Shown: positions 8,278 to 17,889, counted from the first letter of the stretch. The stretch is 64,000 bases of DNA from a bacterium M00.F.Ca.ET.205.01.1.1 (GCA_004791255.1 SRUQ01000004.1:200031-264030), one strand, 5' to 3'. Notes: generated by a model not told the origin, from the letters alone. Numbers and translations are program-made.

Positions 8278-9477
8278 CTATTCGGCCAGCGTTTTCAAAA
8301 ACGCCACCAGCGCCGCGCGCTCGCGGTCCGACAATTGCAGCGGATGGACCTCGGACGTGCCCTCGACGCTCGGCGCCGCCTTCGCATAATGTGCCACCAC
8401 CGCATCGAGCGAGGAAAACTGCCCGGCATGCATATAGGGCGGCCGCGTGGCCGCGCCGCGCAGCGACGGCGTCTTGTAGGCGCGCACCAGCTCCGGCGCG
8501 TCCTTGACCACGAACCGCAACTCGCCACAGGCGCTGACGTCGCCGTCGCGATAGGCGCCAAAGCAGTTGAACGGATCGGCCTCGACTTGACCCACCGCAT
8601 CGACGCGGCCGCGGTCCGGCGGCAGGCCGGCGACGGGAGGCACGCCGGTGTTGTGAAAACCGTTGTCGGTGAAGCGCGGACCGTTGTGGCAGGTCACGCA
8701 TTTGGCCTTGCCGATGAACAGTTTCAGCCCCAGCATTTCTTCGCTGGAAAAGACCGCATCGCCTTTGGCTTCGGCGCCGGTTGCCAGGTCCAGCGCAAAG
8801 CGGTCGAAGCGTGTCTGCGCCGGCTCGATCGACCGTTCGAAGGCGGCGATCGCCTTGCCGATGTTGGCGAACACCCGATTGACCGCATCGCGCTGCTGGT
8901 CGCTCATTGCGTTCCACGTCGCCCTCTCGGCATCGGTGCCGAGCGGGCTGGCATTGGCAGGCACTGTCGAAAGATCGGGCAGCGGCCCGAAAATCCGCTC
9001 ATAGCGATCGCCGAAACGCGCTTTGATGTAGTGCACGTAGGCCGCGCGGTTTCCAGCCTGTTCCAGCGGATTTTCCAGCGGCGTCACCGCTTGCGCCCAC
9101 AGGCTGTCGCGGCGGCCGTCCCAGAAGAACCAGGGATCGCGCGCCACGCCGGCGAGCGCCATGGTGCGCCGGTTGGTGCGGCCGACGCCGACCGCTTGCG
9201 GCAGGTCATCCTGGAACTGCCGGTCGATCTTGTGGCAGGTCGAGCAGGACACCGTCCCGTCGCGGCTCATGCCGAGATCGAAGAACAGGGTCGAGCCAAG
9301 TGCCGCCGCGGCCGGCACGTCGGCAAAGCGGTTTGTGGTGTCCGTTTTCAGCGCCGGCAGCGTGTTCAGCGCCAGCGACGCGATCGTCTTCTTCTCGGCG
9401 TCGGAAAAGTCAGTCTTGCCGCATCCCGCAAGCACGGCCATCGCCATCAGAACGGCAAAGCGCGCAATCCGCCTCAT
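8278..9477 (-). CDS. Di-haem cytochrome c peroxidase (MauG/CcpA family) lipoprotein
   Basis: The 399-residue product starts with a lipoprotein signal (MRRIARFAVLMAMAVLAGCG, lipobox LAGC). It contains two c-type haem sites: CSTCH in the first half and CVTCH in the second, the layout of bacterial di-haem peroxidases and MauG-type oxidases. These periplasmic proteins reduce H2O2 with electrons from small cytochromes or copper proteins, or modify partner proteins. Conserved blocks such as FFWDGRRDSLWAQAVTPLEN and MHAGQFSSLDAVVAHY are typical. It is the second gene of a two-gene minus-strand operon, 7 bases after the FixH-like gene. A start six codons upstream (9495) would spoil the signal peptide. 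Confidence 0.9.
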   Translation of the reverse strand: MRRIARFAVLMAMAVLAGCGKTDFSDAEKKTIASLALNTLPALKTDTTNRFADVPAAAALGSTLFFDLGMSRDGTVSCSTCHKIDRQFQDDLPQAVGVGRTNRRTMALAGVARDPWFFWDGRRDSLWAQAVTPLENPLEQAGNRAAYVHYIKARFGDRYERIFGPLPDLSTVPANASPLGTDAERATWNAMSDQQRDAVNRVFANIGKAIAAFERSIEPAQTRFDRFALDLATGAEAKGDAVFSSEEMLGLKLFIGKAKCVTCHNGPRFTDNGFHNTGVPPVAGLPPDRGRVDAVGQVEADPFNCFGAYRDGDVSACGELRFVVKDAPELVRAYKTPSLRGAATRPPYMHAGQFSSLDAVVAHYAKAAPSVEGTSEVHPLQLSDRERAALVAFLKTLAE

Positions 9478-9484
9478 CGATCGC

Positions 9485-9934
9485 TCACAGCACAACGTTG
9501 AAAAGCACCGTATCGGAACCGGCGCCGGACGAGATGGCGAAACGCAGTTGCCACCAGCCGCTCATGGTGAATTTCACCCCCTCGATGCGGTAGCGGCCGT
9601 CGCCGAGGTAGTCGGTCACCTGCGGGCTGGTCGGCAGGCCGTGACTGTGTTGCGGCATGCCGCCGGAGACCGCGATCGCGGCTCGCTCCACCGATGCCCC
9701 GGTCTTTGTCTTCAGCGTCAGCAGCCAGGATTCCAGTTCGCCCTGCCGCACCACGCCCCGCTCCGGCACGAAAGTCGCCACGTACAGCCCATTGTCGGTT
9801 TTCTTCGTCCGCGAGACATCCGGGCCAAACGGTTGCGCCGACCGTGGCGCCGTCAGATAGACGATCGCCAGAACGCCAGCCAGCAAGGCAGCCAGACCAA
9901 AACCTGCCAGAACATAACGCCATATCGATGCCAA
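9485..9934 (-). CDS. FixH/YtkA-like membrane-anchored protein
   Basis: The 149-residue protein has an N-terminal membrane anchor (SIWRYVLAGFGLAALLAG, about residues 4-28) and a periplasmic beta-rich domain (LYVATFVPERGVVRQGELES, GMPQHSHGLPTSPQVTDYLG, GVKFTMSGWWQLRF). This arrangement resembles FixH/YtkA-like domains. The MPQHSHG motif with two histidines and a methionine looks suitable for binding copper. The chosen start is a TTG with a GAGAGGA ribosome site 7 bases upstream; longer frames up to 10051 lack such a site. It lies directly upstream of the di-haem peroxidase gene, with which it probably works. Confidence 0.78.
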   Translation of the reverse strand: MASIWRYVLAGFGLAALLAGVLAIVYLTAPRSAQPFGPDVSRTKKTDNGLYVATFVPERGVVRQGELESWLLTLKTKTGASVERAAIAVSGGMPQHSHGLPTSPQVTDYLGDGRYRIEGVKFTMSGWWQLRFAISSGAGSDTVLFNVVL

Positions 9935-10086
9935 ACCGGTTCCTCTCGGCGGATAACGTCTCCGGGCGCGTATTGCATCCCGTCGAGCCTGTGGGAAAAC
10001 GCTTCTGGCGTAAAAAACTGCGCTCGCCAAGCATGGCGCTGTCATTTGCAAAAAGCTACAGCAGCGTCGTCACGGGAAAACTTATC

Positions 10087-11007
10087 ATGATTGGCAAAGG
10101 GATCGCCTCGATCGGCGAGTGCATGCTCGAACTGTCGGGCCAGACAGGCCCCAACTGGCGCATGGGCTTTGCCGGCGACACGTTCAACACGCTGTGGGCG
10201 CTGCATGCGCTGAGCGGCGACCGGCCGGCGACCTATGTCTCGGCCTTCGGCGACGATCCGTTTTCGCGGGACCAGATCGGTTTCTTTGCCCAGAACGGCG
10301 TCGGCATCGGCTCTAGCCCGGTCATCCCGGGCGCGCGGCCCGGCCTCTATGCCATTACGCTGACCGGCGCGGAACGTTCCTTCACCTATTGGCGTGGCGA
10401 TGCTGCCGCCCGGCAACTCGCCTCCGATCCGACAGCGCTGTCGAAAAGCTTGGAAAACCAAGCACTTGTTTATTTTTCCGGCATCACTTTGGCAATTCTG
10501 GACGCCGCCGCACGGGGCACGCTGCTGACAGCGGTGGCCAAGGCACGCGCGGCGGGTTCGACGATCGCCTTCGATCCAAACTACCGGCCACGGCTCTGGC
10601 GCAATCGCGAGGAGGCGCAAGCCGCCATCGTCGAAGCGCTCGCGGTCACCGACATCGCCTTGCCGACCTTCCCCGACGAACAGATGCTGTTTGGCGATGA
10701 GGCGCCGCTGGCGACCGCCGCGCGCCTGGGGCGATTGGTCGGTGAGGTCGTGGTCAAGAACGGCGAAGCGCCGGCCCTGATCGCGGAAAACGGCTCGGTG
10801 CAGGAGGTTCCGGCAATTCATGTCGCCACGCCGGTCGACACCACCGGCGCTGGCGATTCTTTCAACGGCGGCTATCTCGCCGCTCGCCTGGCCGGGTTTG
10901 GCCCGGCGGACGCGGCCCGGCGCGCGCACCGCGTCGCGGCCGGCGTCGTGCAGGTGCGCGGCGCCCTTGCCCCGTTCGAGACGCTGCGCGCGGCTTTCGA
11001 CAGCTAA
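10087..11007 (+). CDS. kdgK: PfkB-family sugar kinase, probable 2-keto-3-deoxygluconate kinase
   Basis: The 306-residue protein is a ribokinase/PfkB kinase. The N-terminus SIGECMLELSG and the early GFAGDTFNTLWALHAL block match KDG kinases. The C-terminal signature DTTGAGDSFNGGYLA includes the catalytic base Asp257 and the anion hole. The substrate region (FTYWRGDAAARQL) resembles the KdgK motif that holds the keto-deoxy sugar acid. Such enzymes make KDPG for the Entner-Doudoroff aldolase. The gene stands alone, divergent from the FixH-like gene and convergent with an aldose epimerase. PfkB specificity is hard to read, so fructokinase-like alternatives remain possible. Confidence 0.8.
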   Translation: MIGKGIASIGECMLELSGQTGPNWRMGFAGDTFNTLWALHALSGDRPATYVSAFGDDPFSRDQIGFFAQNGVGIGSSPVIPGARPGLYAITLTGAERSFTYWRGDAAARQLASDPTALSKSLENQALVYFSGITLAILDAAARGTLLTAVAKARAAGSTIAFDPNYRPRLWRNREEAQAAIVEALAVTDIALPTFPDEQMLFGDEAPLATAARLGRLVGEVVVKNGEAPALIAENGSVQEVPAIHVATPVDTTGAGDSFNGGYLAARLAGFGPADAARRAHRVAAGVVQVRGALAPFETLRAAFDS

Positions 11008-11058
11008 GATCTTTTGAGATTTCAGGTCAGGCCAGCATCAATTGACCCTCGGCAGGGC

Positions 11059-12075
11059 CTAGGGCAGCCGGAATCTGTATTCCGTGACGTGGTGATAGAT
11101 TTCGCCCGGCCACAGCGTCGCTTGCGGGAAATAGGGCCGGTTCGGTGCATCCGGCCACACCTGTGGCTCCAGGCAAAAGCCGCAGAACGGCCGATGATTT
11201 CGGCCTTCCAGCCCCGTACGCGGTGTCACATACTGGCCGACATAGAGCTGGATGCCCGGCTCCGTGGTCCAGAGCTCCATCTCGACACCGGAACTCGCCC
11301 CTTGCACCCATGCCGCCTGCTTGAGCGGTCCGCGCGCCGAGGTCAGGCAGAAATTCTGGTCGTAGGGAAGCTGCTCGCCCTCGGTCTCCATGCGCAGCGG
11401 CCGCGCCTGGCGGAAATCGAAGGGCGTGCCGTCGACCGGCTTCACCGTGCCGGTCGGGATCATGTCGGCATCGACAGGCAGATAGGCGCCGGCATTCAGC
11501 ATCATCCTGTGATCGAGTATGTCGCCGGCCCCGCCATCATCGAGGTTGAAGTAGGAATGCTGCGTGAGGTTGCACGGCGTCGGCTCCTCGCAGGTCGCCG
11601 AGATCTCGACGCTGAGCGTGCCGGGGATTTTCAGCCGATAGGTGCAGGTGACGTCGAGCGCGCCGGGAAATCCCATCGTACCGTCGGGATCATGCAGCGT
11701 CAGCGTAACGAAATCCCGGCCATGCAGTGAAACCGTCCACGGCCGATGAAAGAAACCTTGCGAGCCGCCATGCAGCGTATGCTTACCAAGGAAGTTCTGC
11801 TCGGTCTGGTAACGCTTGCCGGCAAGGGTAAACCGGCCGTCACGGATGCGGTTGGCATAGCGGCCGACAAGCGCTCCGAAGAACGCGGTGTCGGTTTCAT
11901 AGGCCGCCAGATTGTCATAACCCAGCACCAGCGGTGCATCGTGCCCGGCAAGGCGCAGATCCTGGATGATCGCGCCGAGCCCGATGATGTTGGCGGTGAG
12001 CCCGCCGCCCCTGATGGTGAAACGGCGCACCGGATCGCCCGCCTCAGTCGTGCCGAAAACCTCGCCGTCCTTCAT
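11059..12075 (-). CDS. galM: Aldose 1-epimerase (mutarotase)
   Basis: The 338-residue cytoplasmic enzyme interconverts alpha and beta anomers of aldoses. The catalytic His is in LTQHSYFNLDDG (about His173) and the catalytic Glu in FCLEPQVWPDAPN (about Glu303). NRIRDGRFTLAGKRYQ and LHGGSQGF are family signatures. The start MKDGEVFGTTEAG is chosen because a GCGGG site lies 7 bases ahead and the length matches GalM. An earlier TTG at 12132 sits inside a strong hairpin and is unlikely. It follows gabD on the same strand but is separated from it by that hairpin. Confidence 0.9.
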   Translation of the reverse strand: MKDGEVFGTTEAGDPVRRFTIRGGGLTANIIGLGAIIQDLRLAGHDAPLVLGYDNLAAYETDTAFFGALVGRYANRIRDGRFTLAGKRYQTEQNFLGKHTLHGGSQGFFHRPWTVSLHGRDFVTLTLHDPDGTMGFPGALDVTCTYRLKIPGTLSVEISATCEEPTPCNLTQHSYFNLDDGGAGDILDHRMMLNAGAYLPVDADMIPTGTVKPVDGTPFDFRQARPLRMETEGEQLPYDQNFCLTSARGPLKQAAWVQGASSGVEMELWTTEPGIQLYVGQYVTPRTGLEGRNHRPFCGFCLEPQVWPDAPNRPYFPQATLWPGEIYHHVTEYRFRLP

Positions 12076-12131
12076 CGCCATGCCCGCAAACGTCAGTTGA
12101 TCCCAGGACTTCGACAGATTTCCGCGGCCCA

Positions 12132-12160
12132 AGGCCGGCAGGTCACGAACCTGCCGGCCT
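12132..12160 (-). terminator. Perfect hairpin between gabD and galM
   Basis: AGGCCGGCAGGT and ACCTGCCGGCCT form a perfect 12-bp GC-rich stem around a CACGA loop, 14 bases beyond the gabD stop. There is no clear T-run, so it may terminate only partly or block degradation of the gabD message while limiting read-through into galM. Confidence 0.55.
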
Positions 12161-12173
12161 CAGGGTCAGTCTA

Positions 12174-13631
12174 TCAGAGGCCAAGGCCGCCGATGCAGAC
12201 ATATTTGGTGTCGAGGTAGTCCTCGATGCCCTGATGCCCGCCTTCCTTGCCGAGACCGGATTCCTTGACGCCGCCGAACGGCGCTTCCGGTGTGGTGATG
12301 AGGCCTTCATTGACGCCGACCATACCATATTTCAGGCCCTCCATGACCCGAAAGGCGCGGCCGAGATCGCCGGTATAGAAGTAGGCGGCAAGACCGAATT
12401 CGGTGTCATTGGCGAGCGCGATGGCTTCCTCTTCGGTCTCGAACTTGAACACCGGAGCGATCGGGCCAAAGATTTCTTCCTTCATGAAGCGCATCTTGGG
12501 CGTCGCATTGGCGATGACGGTCGGCTGGAAGAACGAGCCGCCCAGCGCATGCCGCTTTCCGCCGGCGACGACCTTGCCGCCCTTGGACGTGGCGTCGGCG
12601 ATGAATTCCTCGACCTTCTCGACCGCCTTCTCGTCGATCAGCGGTCCCTGCTGCACGCCTTCCTCCAGGCCGGAGCCGACCTTCAGCCCATTGCTGGCGG
12701 CGACGAGCTTCTCAACGAACTTGTCGTAGACGCCGGCCTGGACCAGGAAGCGGTTGGTGCACACGCAGGTCTGGCCGGAATTGCGGTACTTGGCGGTGAT
12801 GGCGCCGGTGACGGCGCGGTCGATGTCGGCGTCGTCGAAGACGATGAACGGCGCGTTGCCGCCGAGTTCCATCGACACCTTCTTGACGGTGACGGACGAC
12901 TTCTGGATCAGCATCTTGCCGATCTCGGTCGAGCCGGTGAAGGTGATCTTCGACACCAGCGGATTGACACAGATCTCGTCGCCGATCTCGCTCGCCGAAC
13001 CAGTCAGGATGTTGATCACGCCCTTGGGGAAGCCGACTTCCTCGGCCAGCGCGCCCCAGGCGAGACCTGAATACGGCGTCTGCGACGCCGGCTTGACCAC
13101 GGCGGTGCAGCCTGCGGCCAGCGCCGGGCCGAGCTTGCGGGCGAGCATCGAGGACGGGAAATTCCAGGGGGTGATGGCGGCGATGACGCCGACCGGCTCT
13201 TTGGTCACCAGGATACGGCGGTCGCCCCACGGCGAAGGCACGACATCGCCATAGGTGCGGCGGCCCTCTTCTGCGAACCAGAGGATATAGGCTGCAGCCG
13301 AACCAATCTCGCCCTTGGATTCAAACAGCGACTTGCCCTGCTCGATGGTCAAGAGTTCGGCCAGCACGTCCTGATTGTCCATCATCGCGTCGTGCAGCTT
13401 GCGCAGCAGCTTCGAGCGTTCGAGCGCGGTGGTCTTGCGCCAGGTCTTGAAAGCTTCGCTCGCCGCATCGATGGCGCGGCGGGTCTCGGCCGTGCCCGAC
13501 TTCGGCACAGTGCCGATCTTGAGGCCGGTGGCCGGGTTGGTCACATCGACAGTCTGGCCGCTGTCGGCCTGCACCCATTCGCCGTTGATGAGATTGGCCT
13601 GGCGCATGAAATGGCTGGTTTTCTGAAGCAT
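12174..13631 (-). CDS. gabD: NAD(P)-dependent succinate-semialdehyde dehydrogenase
   Basis: The 485-residue enzyme oxidises succinate semialdehyde to succinate at the end of the GABA shunt. The ALDH hallmarks are all present: TPWNFPSSMLARKLGPALAA, the FTGSTEIGKMLIQ cofactor turn, the general base in KVSMELGGNAPFIVF and the nucleophile in RNSGQTCVCTNRF. The double Cys after the Thr (TCVC) is a typical GabD feature. The start MLQKTSHFMRQANLINGEW fits family length. No gabT lies beside it; a class III aminotransferase sits 28 kb away but looks more like an omega-amino acid:pyruvate enzyme. Confidence 0.92.
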   Translation of the reverse strand: MLQKTSHFMRQANLINGEWVQADSGQTVDVTNPATGLKIGTVPKSGTAETRRAIDAASEAFKTWRKTTALERSKLLRKLHDAMMDNQDVLAELLTIEQGKSLFESKGEIGSAAAYILWFAEEGRRTYGDVVPSPWGDRRILVTKEPVGVIAAITPWNFPSSMLARKLGPALAAGCTAVVKPASQTPYSGLAWGALAEEVGFPKGVINILTGSASEIGDEICVNPLVSKITFTGSTEIGKMLIQKSSVTVKKVSMELGGNAPFIVFDDADIDRAVTGAITAKYRNSGQTCVCTNRFLVQAGVYDKFVEKLVAASNGLKVGSGLEEGVQQGPLIDEKAVEKVEEFIADATSKGGKVVAGGKRHALGGSFFQPTVIANATPKMRFMKEEIFGPIAPVFKFETEEEAIALANDTEFGLAAYFYTGDLGRAFRVMEGLKYGMVGVNEGLITTPEAPFGGVKESGLGKEGGHQGIEDYLDTKYVCIGGLGL

Positions 13632-13810
13632 TGTTCTAGCCTCCGTTCGGCGCGCTGATCGGGCCGTTTTTCTGGATATCTTCGGTAAAGCGCAGGCAGG
13701 GCCGCACGCTGGAGCCATTGCTCTTAACCTAGGGAAAGCCCCGCAAGCAATCGCAAGATGGCATATAGGGGTTAGGCCAGTGCAAGACGAGGGCCGCGCG
13801 GCCTGATCGG

Positions 13811-14761
13811 CTATCCGAATACATGCGCGACAACGGCCAGCCAGAAAGCGGTGGTCACGGCGGCACTTGCCGTTGCAATCGTCATCTGGTTCGAGGCCAG
13901 CGCTTGGCCGGTGTTGAACTGCACGGCGATGAGGTAGGAATTGATGCCCGACGGCAGCGCCGCCACGATCACTGCGACTTTGGCCGTCAGCGGCGGCAAG
14001 CCGAGCAGCCAGACGAAGGCAAGGACCAGCGCCGGCATCAGGAACAGTTTCAGCACTGAAAGCGCAAGTGCTGGCCGCACATTGCCGGAAATGCCGAAGC
14101 GGCGCAGGCTGAGCCCCATGGCAAACAGCGCCACCGGGCCGGCCGTATTGGCCAGCGCATTGACCAGCCGCATGGCGAGGCCCGGCAGCGGCACGCCGCT
14201 AAGGCGCCAGGCCAGCCCCAGGAGAATGCCGATGATCAGCGGATTGATGAACAGCCGCCGCAGGAAACTGCGGATGACGCGCAACGGATGCACGCGCTCG
14301 CCGCTGCCGCGGCCAAACATCTCGAACAGCACGATCGAGGCCATCATCATGACCGGCAGATGCACGGAGACGAGCAGCGACAGCACTTCGAAGCCGCTCG
14401 CGCCGAATATGCCAAGGATGAACGGCGCGCCAAGCAGCACGACATTGGAATAGGCCGACGACACGCCGCCGACGACACCGGCCCGCGCATCGCGTCCGAA
14501 CACCCGCGTGGTGACGATATGGCCGGCGGTCCAGGTGATCGCCGCCGCCGTGAAATAGGCACCCCACAGCGACCAGGGCGCGACGCCGTGGAAATCGGCG
14601 TTCACCATGGTCTGGAACAGAAGCAGCGGCATCGCCACCGAGACCGCGAAATCGGATATGCCCTCGCCGCTCGCCGGTCTGAGATAGCCGGTAAGCCCGG
14701 CGAGATAGCCGAGCGCGACCAGGCTGAAGACGAAGAGGACGGTTTCGGTGAGCGGAGACAT
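13811..14761 (-). CDS. AEC-family (auxin efflux carrier-like) permease
   Basis: The 316-residue membrane protein has about ten hydrophobic helices in the two-times-five layout of the AEC family, with conserved LPLLLFQTMVNADF-type sequence early and LPSGINSYLIAVQFNTGQAL near the end. Bacterial members export or import organic acids such as malate or malonate; substrate cannot be read here. It is a single gene, 111 bp from the divergent caspase-fold gene. Confidence 0.88.
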   Translation of the reverse strand: MSPLTETVLFVFSLVALGYLAGLTGYLRPASGEGISDFAVSVAMPLLLFQTMVNADFHGVAPWSLWGAYFTAAAITWTAGHIVTTRVFGRDARAGVVGGVSSAYSNVVLLGAPFILGIFGASGFEVLSLLVSVHLPVMMMASIVLFEMFGRGSGERVHPLRVIRSFLRRLFINPLIIGILLGLAWRLSGVPLPGLAMRLVNALANTAGPVALFAMGLSLRRFGISGNVRPALALSVLKLFLMPALVLAFVWLLGLPPLTAKVAVIVAALPSGINSYLIAVQFNTGQALASNQMTIATASAAVTTAFWLAVVAHVFG

Positions 14762-14871
14762 TTTTCAGGGATAGGCGAGCCACGACCAAGGCGCAATCGC
14801 GCCCGAATTTGATCATGGTCCGCTGGCAGCGTTATAGAGGGTTTGGATACCAGGGCGGACACGAACGACAA

Positions 14872-17800
14872 ATGGCATTTGTCGAAACCTCGAAACGCAT
14901 TTTTTCGCGGCAGGCGTGGCGGCTCGCTTTCGTCACCGTGCTGCTTGCCATGACCGCGCTCCAGATTGCCGAGGCCAAAGACCTCAAGGGCGTGGCGCTG
15001 ATCATCGGCCAGTCGAAATACGAACACATCGCAGCCCTCCCCAATCCGGCCAACGACGCCCGCGACATCGCCAAGATGCTGACCGACCTCGGCTTCGACG
15101 CCCGCAATGTCAGCGATCGCGATGCGGCGAAGCTGAAGCGTGACCTTGAGCGGTTCACGGAAGACGCCGAGGGCGCAGATGTTGCCTTCATCTATTATTC
15201 GGGCCACGGCATCGAGGCCGGCGGCGAGAACTATCTGGTCCCGGTCGATGCCGACCTCTCCTCGCTTAAGGACGCCGACAGCGCGCTTGTGCCGATTTCG
15301 GCTGTCATGGACGAATTGAAGAAGACCGTGCCGGTCACCATCGTGCTGCTCGATGCCTGCCGCACCAATCCATTTCCGGCCGACGCCGTTGTGCGGCGCG
15401 CCCCGACCGCCTCCGCCGAGCCGATCGGCGCCGGCGGGCTGGAGCCGGTGCGCGGCGCCAAGGCGCTCGCCAACAGTTCGGCGCAGGAGGATGCGAGCCT
15501 GGGCACGGTGGTCGGTTTTGCCGCCGAACCGGGTCGCCCGGCGCTCGATGGCGCCGCCGGCGAAAACAGTCCTTACGCCTCCGCGCTTTTGCGTCACCTT
15601 GCGGCGATGAAGGGCACCGAATTCGGCTCGGTCATGCGCATGGTGACGGAAGAAGTCTATCTCGACACCAAGGCGAAGCAGCGTCCCTGGGTCAACGAGA
15701 GCCTGCGCCGCCTGCTCTATTTCGGCGTCGCACCGCCCGACCCGACTGGCGACGACGGGTTGATAACAGGCGAGCGGCGGCAGTTGCTGCTGACCATTTC
15801 CGACCTGCCGGACCCCAAACGCGCGCAGGTGGAACTGGCCTCGCTGCAGGACGGCGTACCGATGGACGCGCTCTATGGCGTCCTGCGGGCGATGGGCACG
15901 GACAAAATCCCCGAGGATCCGACCGATTTGCAGAAAGTGCTGCGGGCGCAGTCCGATCGCCTGAAGAAGATGATGTCCGAGCGCGCCGCGCTGCGCACCG
16001 ACGATCCCGAGATCAAGCGCCTCGTTGCCTCCGCCGACAAGGCCATCGGCCAGGGCGCGATCGTGACCGCGCGCAAATTTCTCGACGATGCCGTCGGCCG
16101 GATCGAGCAAACCGGCGATGCGGTCGACGACGCGGAGGAACTGGTCAAGCGGAAGCGCCTTGCCGATGCGGCGATCTACGCCAGGCGCGCCGACGCCTCG
16201 GCGCTGGTCTTCGACTACAAGGCGGCCGCCAAGGACTATGGCAAGGCCTTCTCACTGGCCGAAAAGTGGGACGACAGGCTGCGCTGGAACTACAAGAACC
16301 AGGAGGCCGAGGCGCTGAATGCCTATGGCGACGCCAGCGGCGACCTCGATGCGCTGCAGCAGGCGATCGAAGCCTATCGGGCCATCCTGAATTTCATTCC
16401 CAATGGCGAACAGAACCGCGACTGGGCCATCACCCGCAACAACATGGCGGTGGTGCTGCAGACCATCGGCGAGCGCGAGACCGAAACGGCGCACCTGGAA
16501 GAAGCCGCACAGATCTTTCGGGACTCGCTCGCCGTCTTCGAGCGCGACAAGGACGACCGCAACTGGGCCGCCGCGCAGAACAATCTGGCCAATGTGCTGT
16601 TGAAGATCGGCGAGCGGGAGAGCGACCCTAAGCGCCTCAATGAGGCCGTGGCGGCGATGCGCGCCACGCTCGACAAGCGTCCGCGCGACAAGCTGCCGCT
16701 CGACTGGGCTGCTTCGCAGATGAACCTTGGCCTTGTGCTTTATGCGCGCTCCGAGCGAGACCCCGCGGGCGAACATCTTGCGCAGGCCGAAGCGGCCTAC
16801 CGGCTGGCGCTTCAGGAATACACCCGCGAAAAAACTCCCGTGGAATGGGCAATGGTCGAGAATAATCTCGGCAACACACTCGTCTCGCTCGGCCTTCAGC
16901 TCAACGACAAAGCCAAGATCAACGAGGCGTCCGACGCATTTCGCGCCGCACTCGAGATACGAACCCGCGATACCTTCCCGGTCTCGTGGGCGTCCAGCCG
17001 GCTCAATCTCGGCAACGCGCTGAGCGGTGCCGCCCGCTTCGACATGGGCACCGGCGCGCTCGAAGAGGCCGCCGCCGCCTATGACGACGCGCTGACGGTG
17101 TTTACCCGGCAGCGTTTTCCGATGGACTGGGCATCGGCGCAGAACAATCTCGGCTCGGTCTACCAGACGATTGGCCAGCGCACCCGCGACGCGGCCAAGC
17201 TGGAACAGTCGGCGGCGGCCTTCCAGGCCGCCCGGCAGGTCTATGTCAGGCGGAAATTCCCGCAGGACTGGGCGATGAGCTACTACAATCTCGGCAACAC
17301 GCTGCAGCTTCTGGGCGGCGTGACCGACAAGCCCGAGCACTATATCGATGCGGTCGCAGCCTACCGCGATGCGTTGCGCGAATACAAGCGCGAGACGAAC
17401 CCGCGGCAATGGGCGCTGACCCAGGCCGGTCTCGGCTCTACGCTGCACTGGCTGAGCATGAGCAATGGCGATCCCAAGACCTTGCAGGAATCGATCGCCG
17501 CGCGGCGCGCAGCCCTCGAAGTGCTGACCATGGAAACAGCGCCCGTCGACTGGGCCAACGCCCAGAACGGCATCGGCATGAGCCTGCTCAATCTCGGCAA
17601 TCTCCAGCGAACCGGCAAATATCTTGATGAGGCCCAAGCAGCCTTCACCGCCACGCTGAAGGTCTTCACCAGGGAGAGCCAGCCGATGCAGTGGGCTTTT
17701 GAGCAGAACAATCTTGGCGACGTGAGTTGGAACCGCGCCAGCTATGGTGGCGGCAAGGCTGAATACCTCAAGGCCATCGAGTTCTTCGAGAATGCCAAGC

Positions 17801-17889
17801 AGGGATTTACCGAGGCGGGCTACACCATGCCGATACCGCTCACCGATCAGAAGATCGATCTGGTGAAGAAGCAGATAGCGAAGAACTAG
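14872..17889 (+). CDS. Secreted caspase-fold (peptidase C14) protein with TPR-like repeats
   Basis: The 1005-residue protein begins with a signal peptide or anchor (WRLAFVTVLLAMTALQIAEA, about residues 16-35). A caspase-like domain follows at about 38-290, with the catalytic pair His112 (YYSGHGIEAGG) and Cys163 (LLDACRTNPF). A linker region with charged helices covers about 300-500. About ten tandem repeats then run from residue 518 to beyond 941, each about 47 residues long and marked by WA-x3-NNLGN-type sequence (WAAAQNNLANVL, WASAQNNLGSVY, WAFEQNNLGDVS). These look like TPR units. Bacterial caspase homologues cleave after basic residues and often act in stress or defence. The protein is exported, so it would act in the periplasm. 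Substrate and partners are unknown. Confidence 0.88.
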   Translation: MAFVETSKRIFSRQAWRLAFVTVLLAMTALQIAEAKDLKGVALIIGQSKYEHIAALPNPANDARDIAKMLTDLGFDARNVSDRDAAKLKRDLERFTEDAEGADVAFIYYSGHGIEAGGENYLVPVDADLSSLKDADSALVPISAVMDELKKTVPVTIVLLDACRTNPFPADAVVRRAPTASAEPIGAGGLEPVRGAKALANSSAQEDASLGTVVGFAAEPGRPALDGAAGENSPYASALLRHLAAMKGTEFGSVMRMVTEEVYLDTKAKQRPWVNESLRRLLYFGVAPPDPTGDDGLITGERRQLLLTISDLPDPKRAQVELASLQDGVPMDALYGVLRAMGTDKIPEDPTDLQKVLRAQSDRLKKMMSERAALRTDDPEIKRLVASADKAIGQGAIVTARKFLDDAVGRIEQTGDAVDDAEELVKRKRLADAAIYARRADASALVFDYKAAAKDYGKAFSLAEKWDDRLRWNYKNQEAEALNAYGDASGDLDALQQAIEAYRAILNFIPNGEQNRDWAITRNNMAVVLQTIGERETETAHLEEAAQIFRDSLAVFERDKDDRNWAAAQNNLANVLLKIGERESDPKRLNEAVAAMRATLDKRPRDKLPLDWAASQMNLGLVLYARSERDPAGEHLAQAEAAYRLALQEYTREKTPVEWAMVENNLGNTLVSLGLQLNDKAKINEASDAFRAALEIRTRDTFPVSWASSRLNLGNALSGAARFDMGTGALEEAAAAYDDALTVFTRQRFPMDWASAQNNLGSVYQTIGQRTRDAAKLEQSAAAFQAARQVYVRRKFPQDWAMSYYNLGNTLQLLGGVTDKPEHYIDAVAAYRDALREYKRETNPRQWALTQAGLGSTLHWLSMSNGDPKTLQESIAARRAALEVLTMETAPVDWANAQNGIGMSLLNLGNLQRTGKYLDEAQAAFTATLKVFTRESQPMQWAFEQNNLGDVSWNRASYGGGKAEYLKAIEFFENAKQGFTEAGYTMPIPLTDQKIDLVKKQIAKN

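Noticed and set aside
16423..17720. CRISPR-like or satellite DNA repeats
   Set aside because: The periodic signal at about 141 bases is coding: it translates into diverged TPR units and the DNA repeats are not identical.
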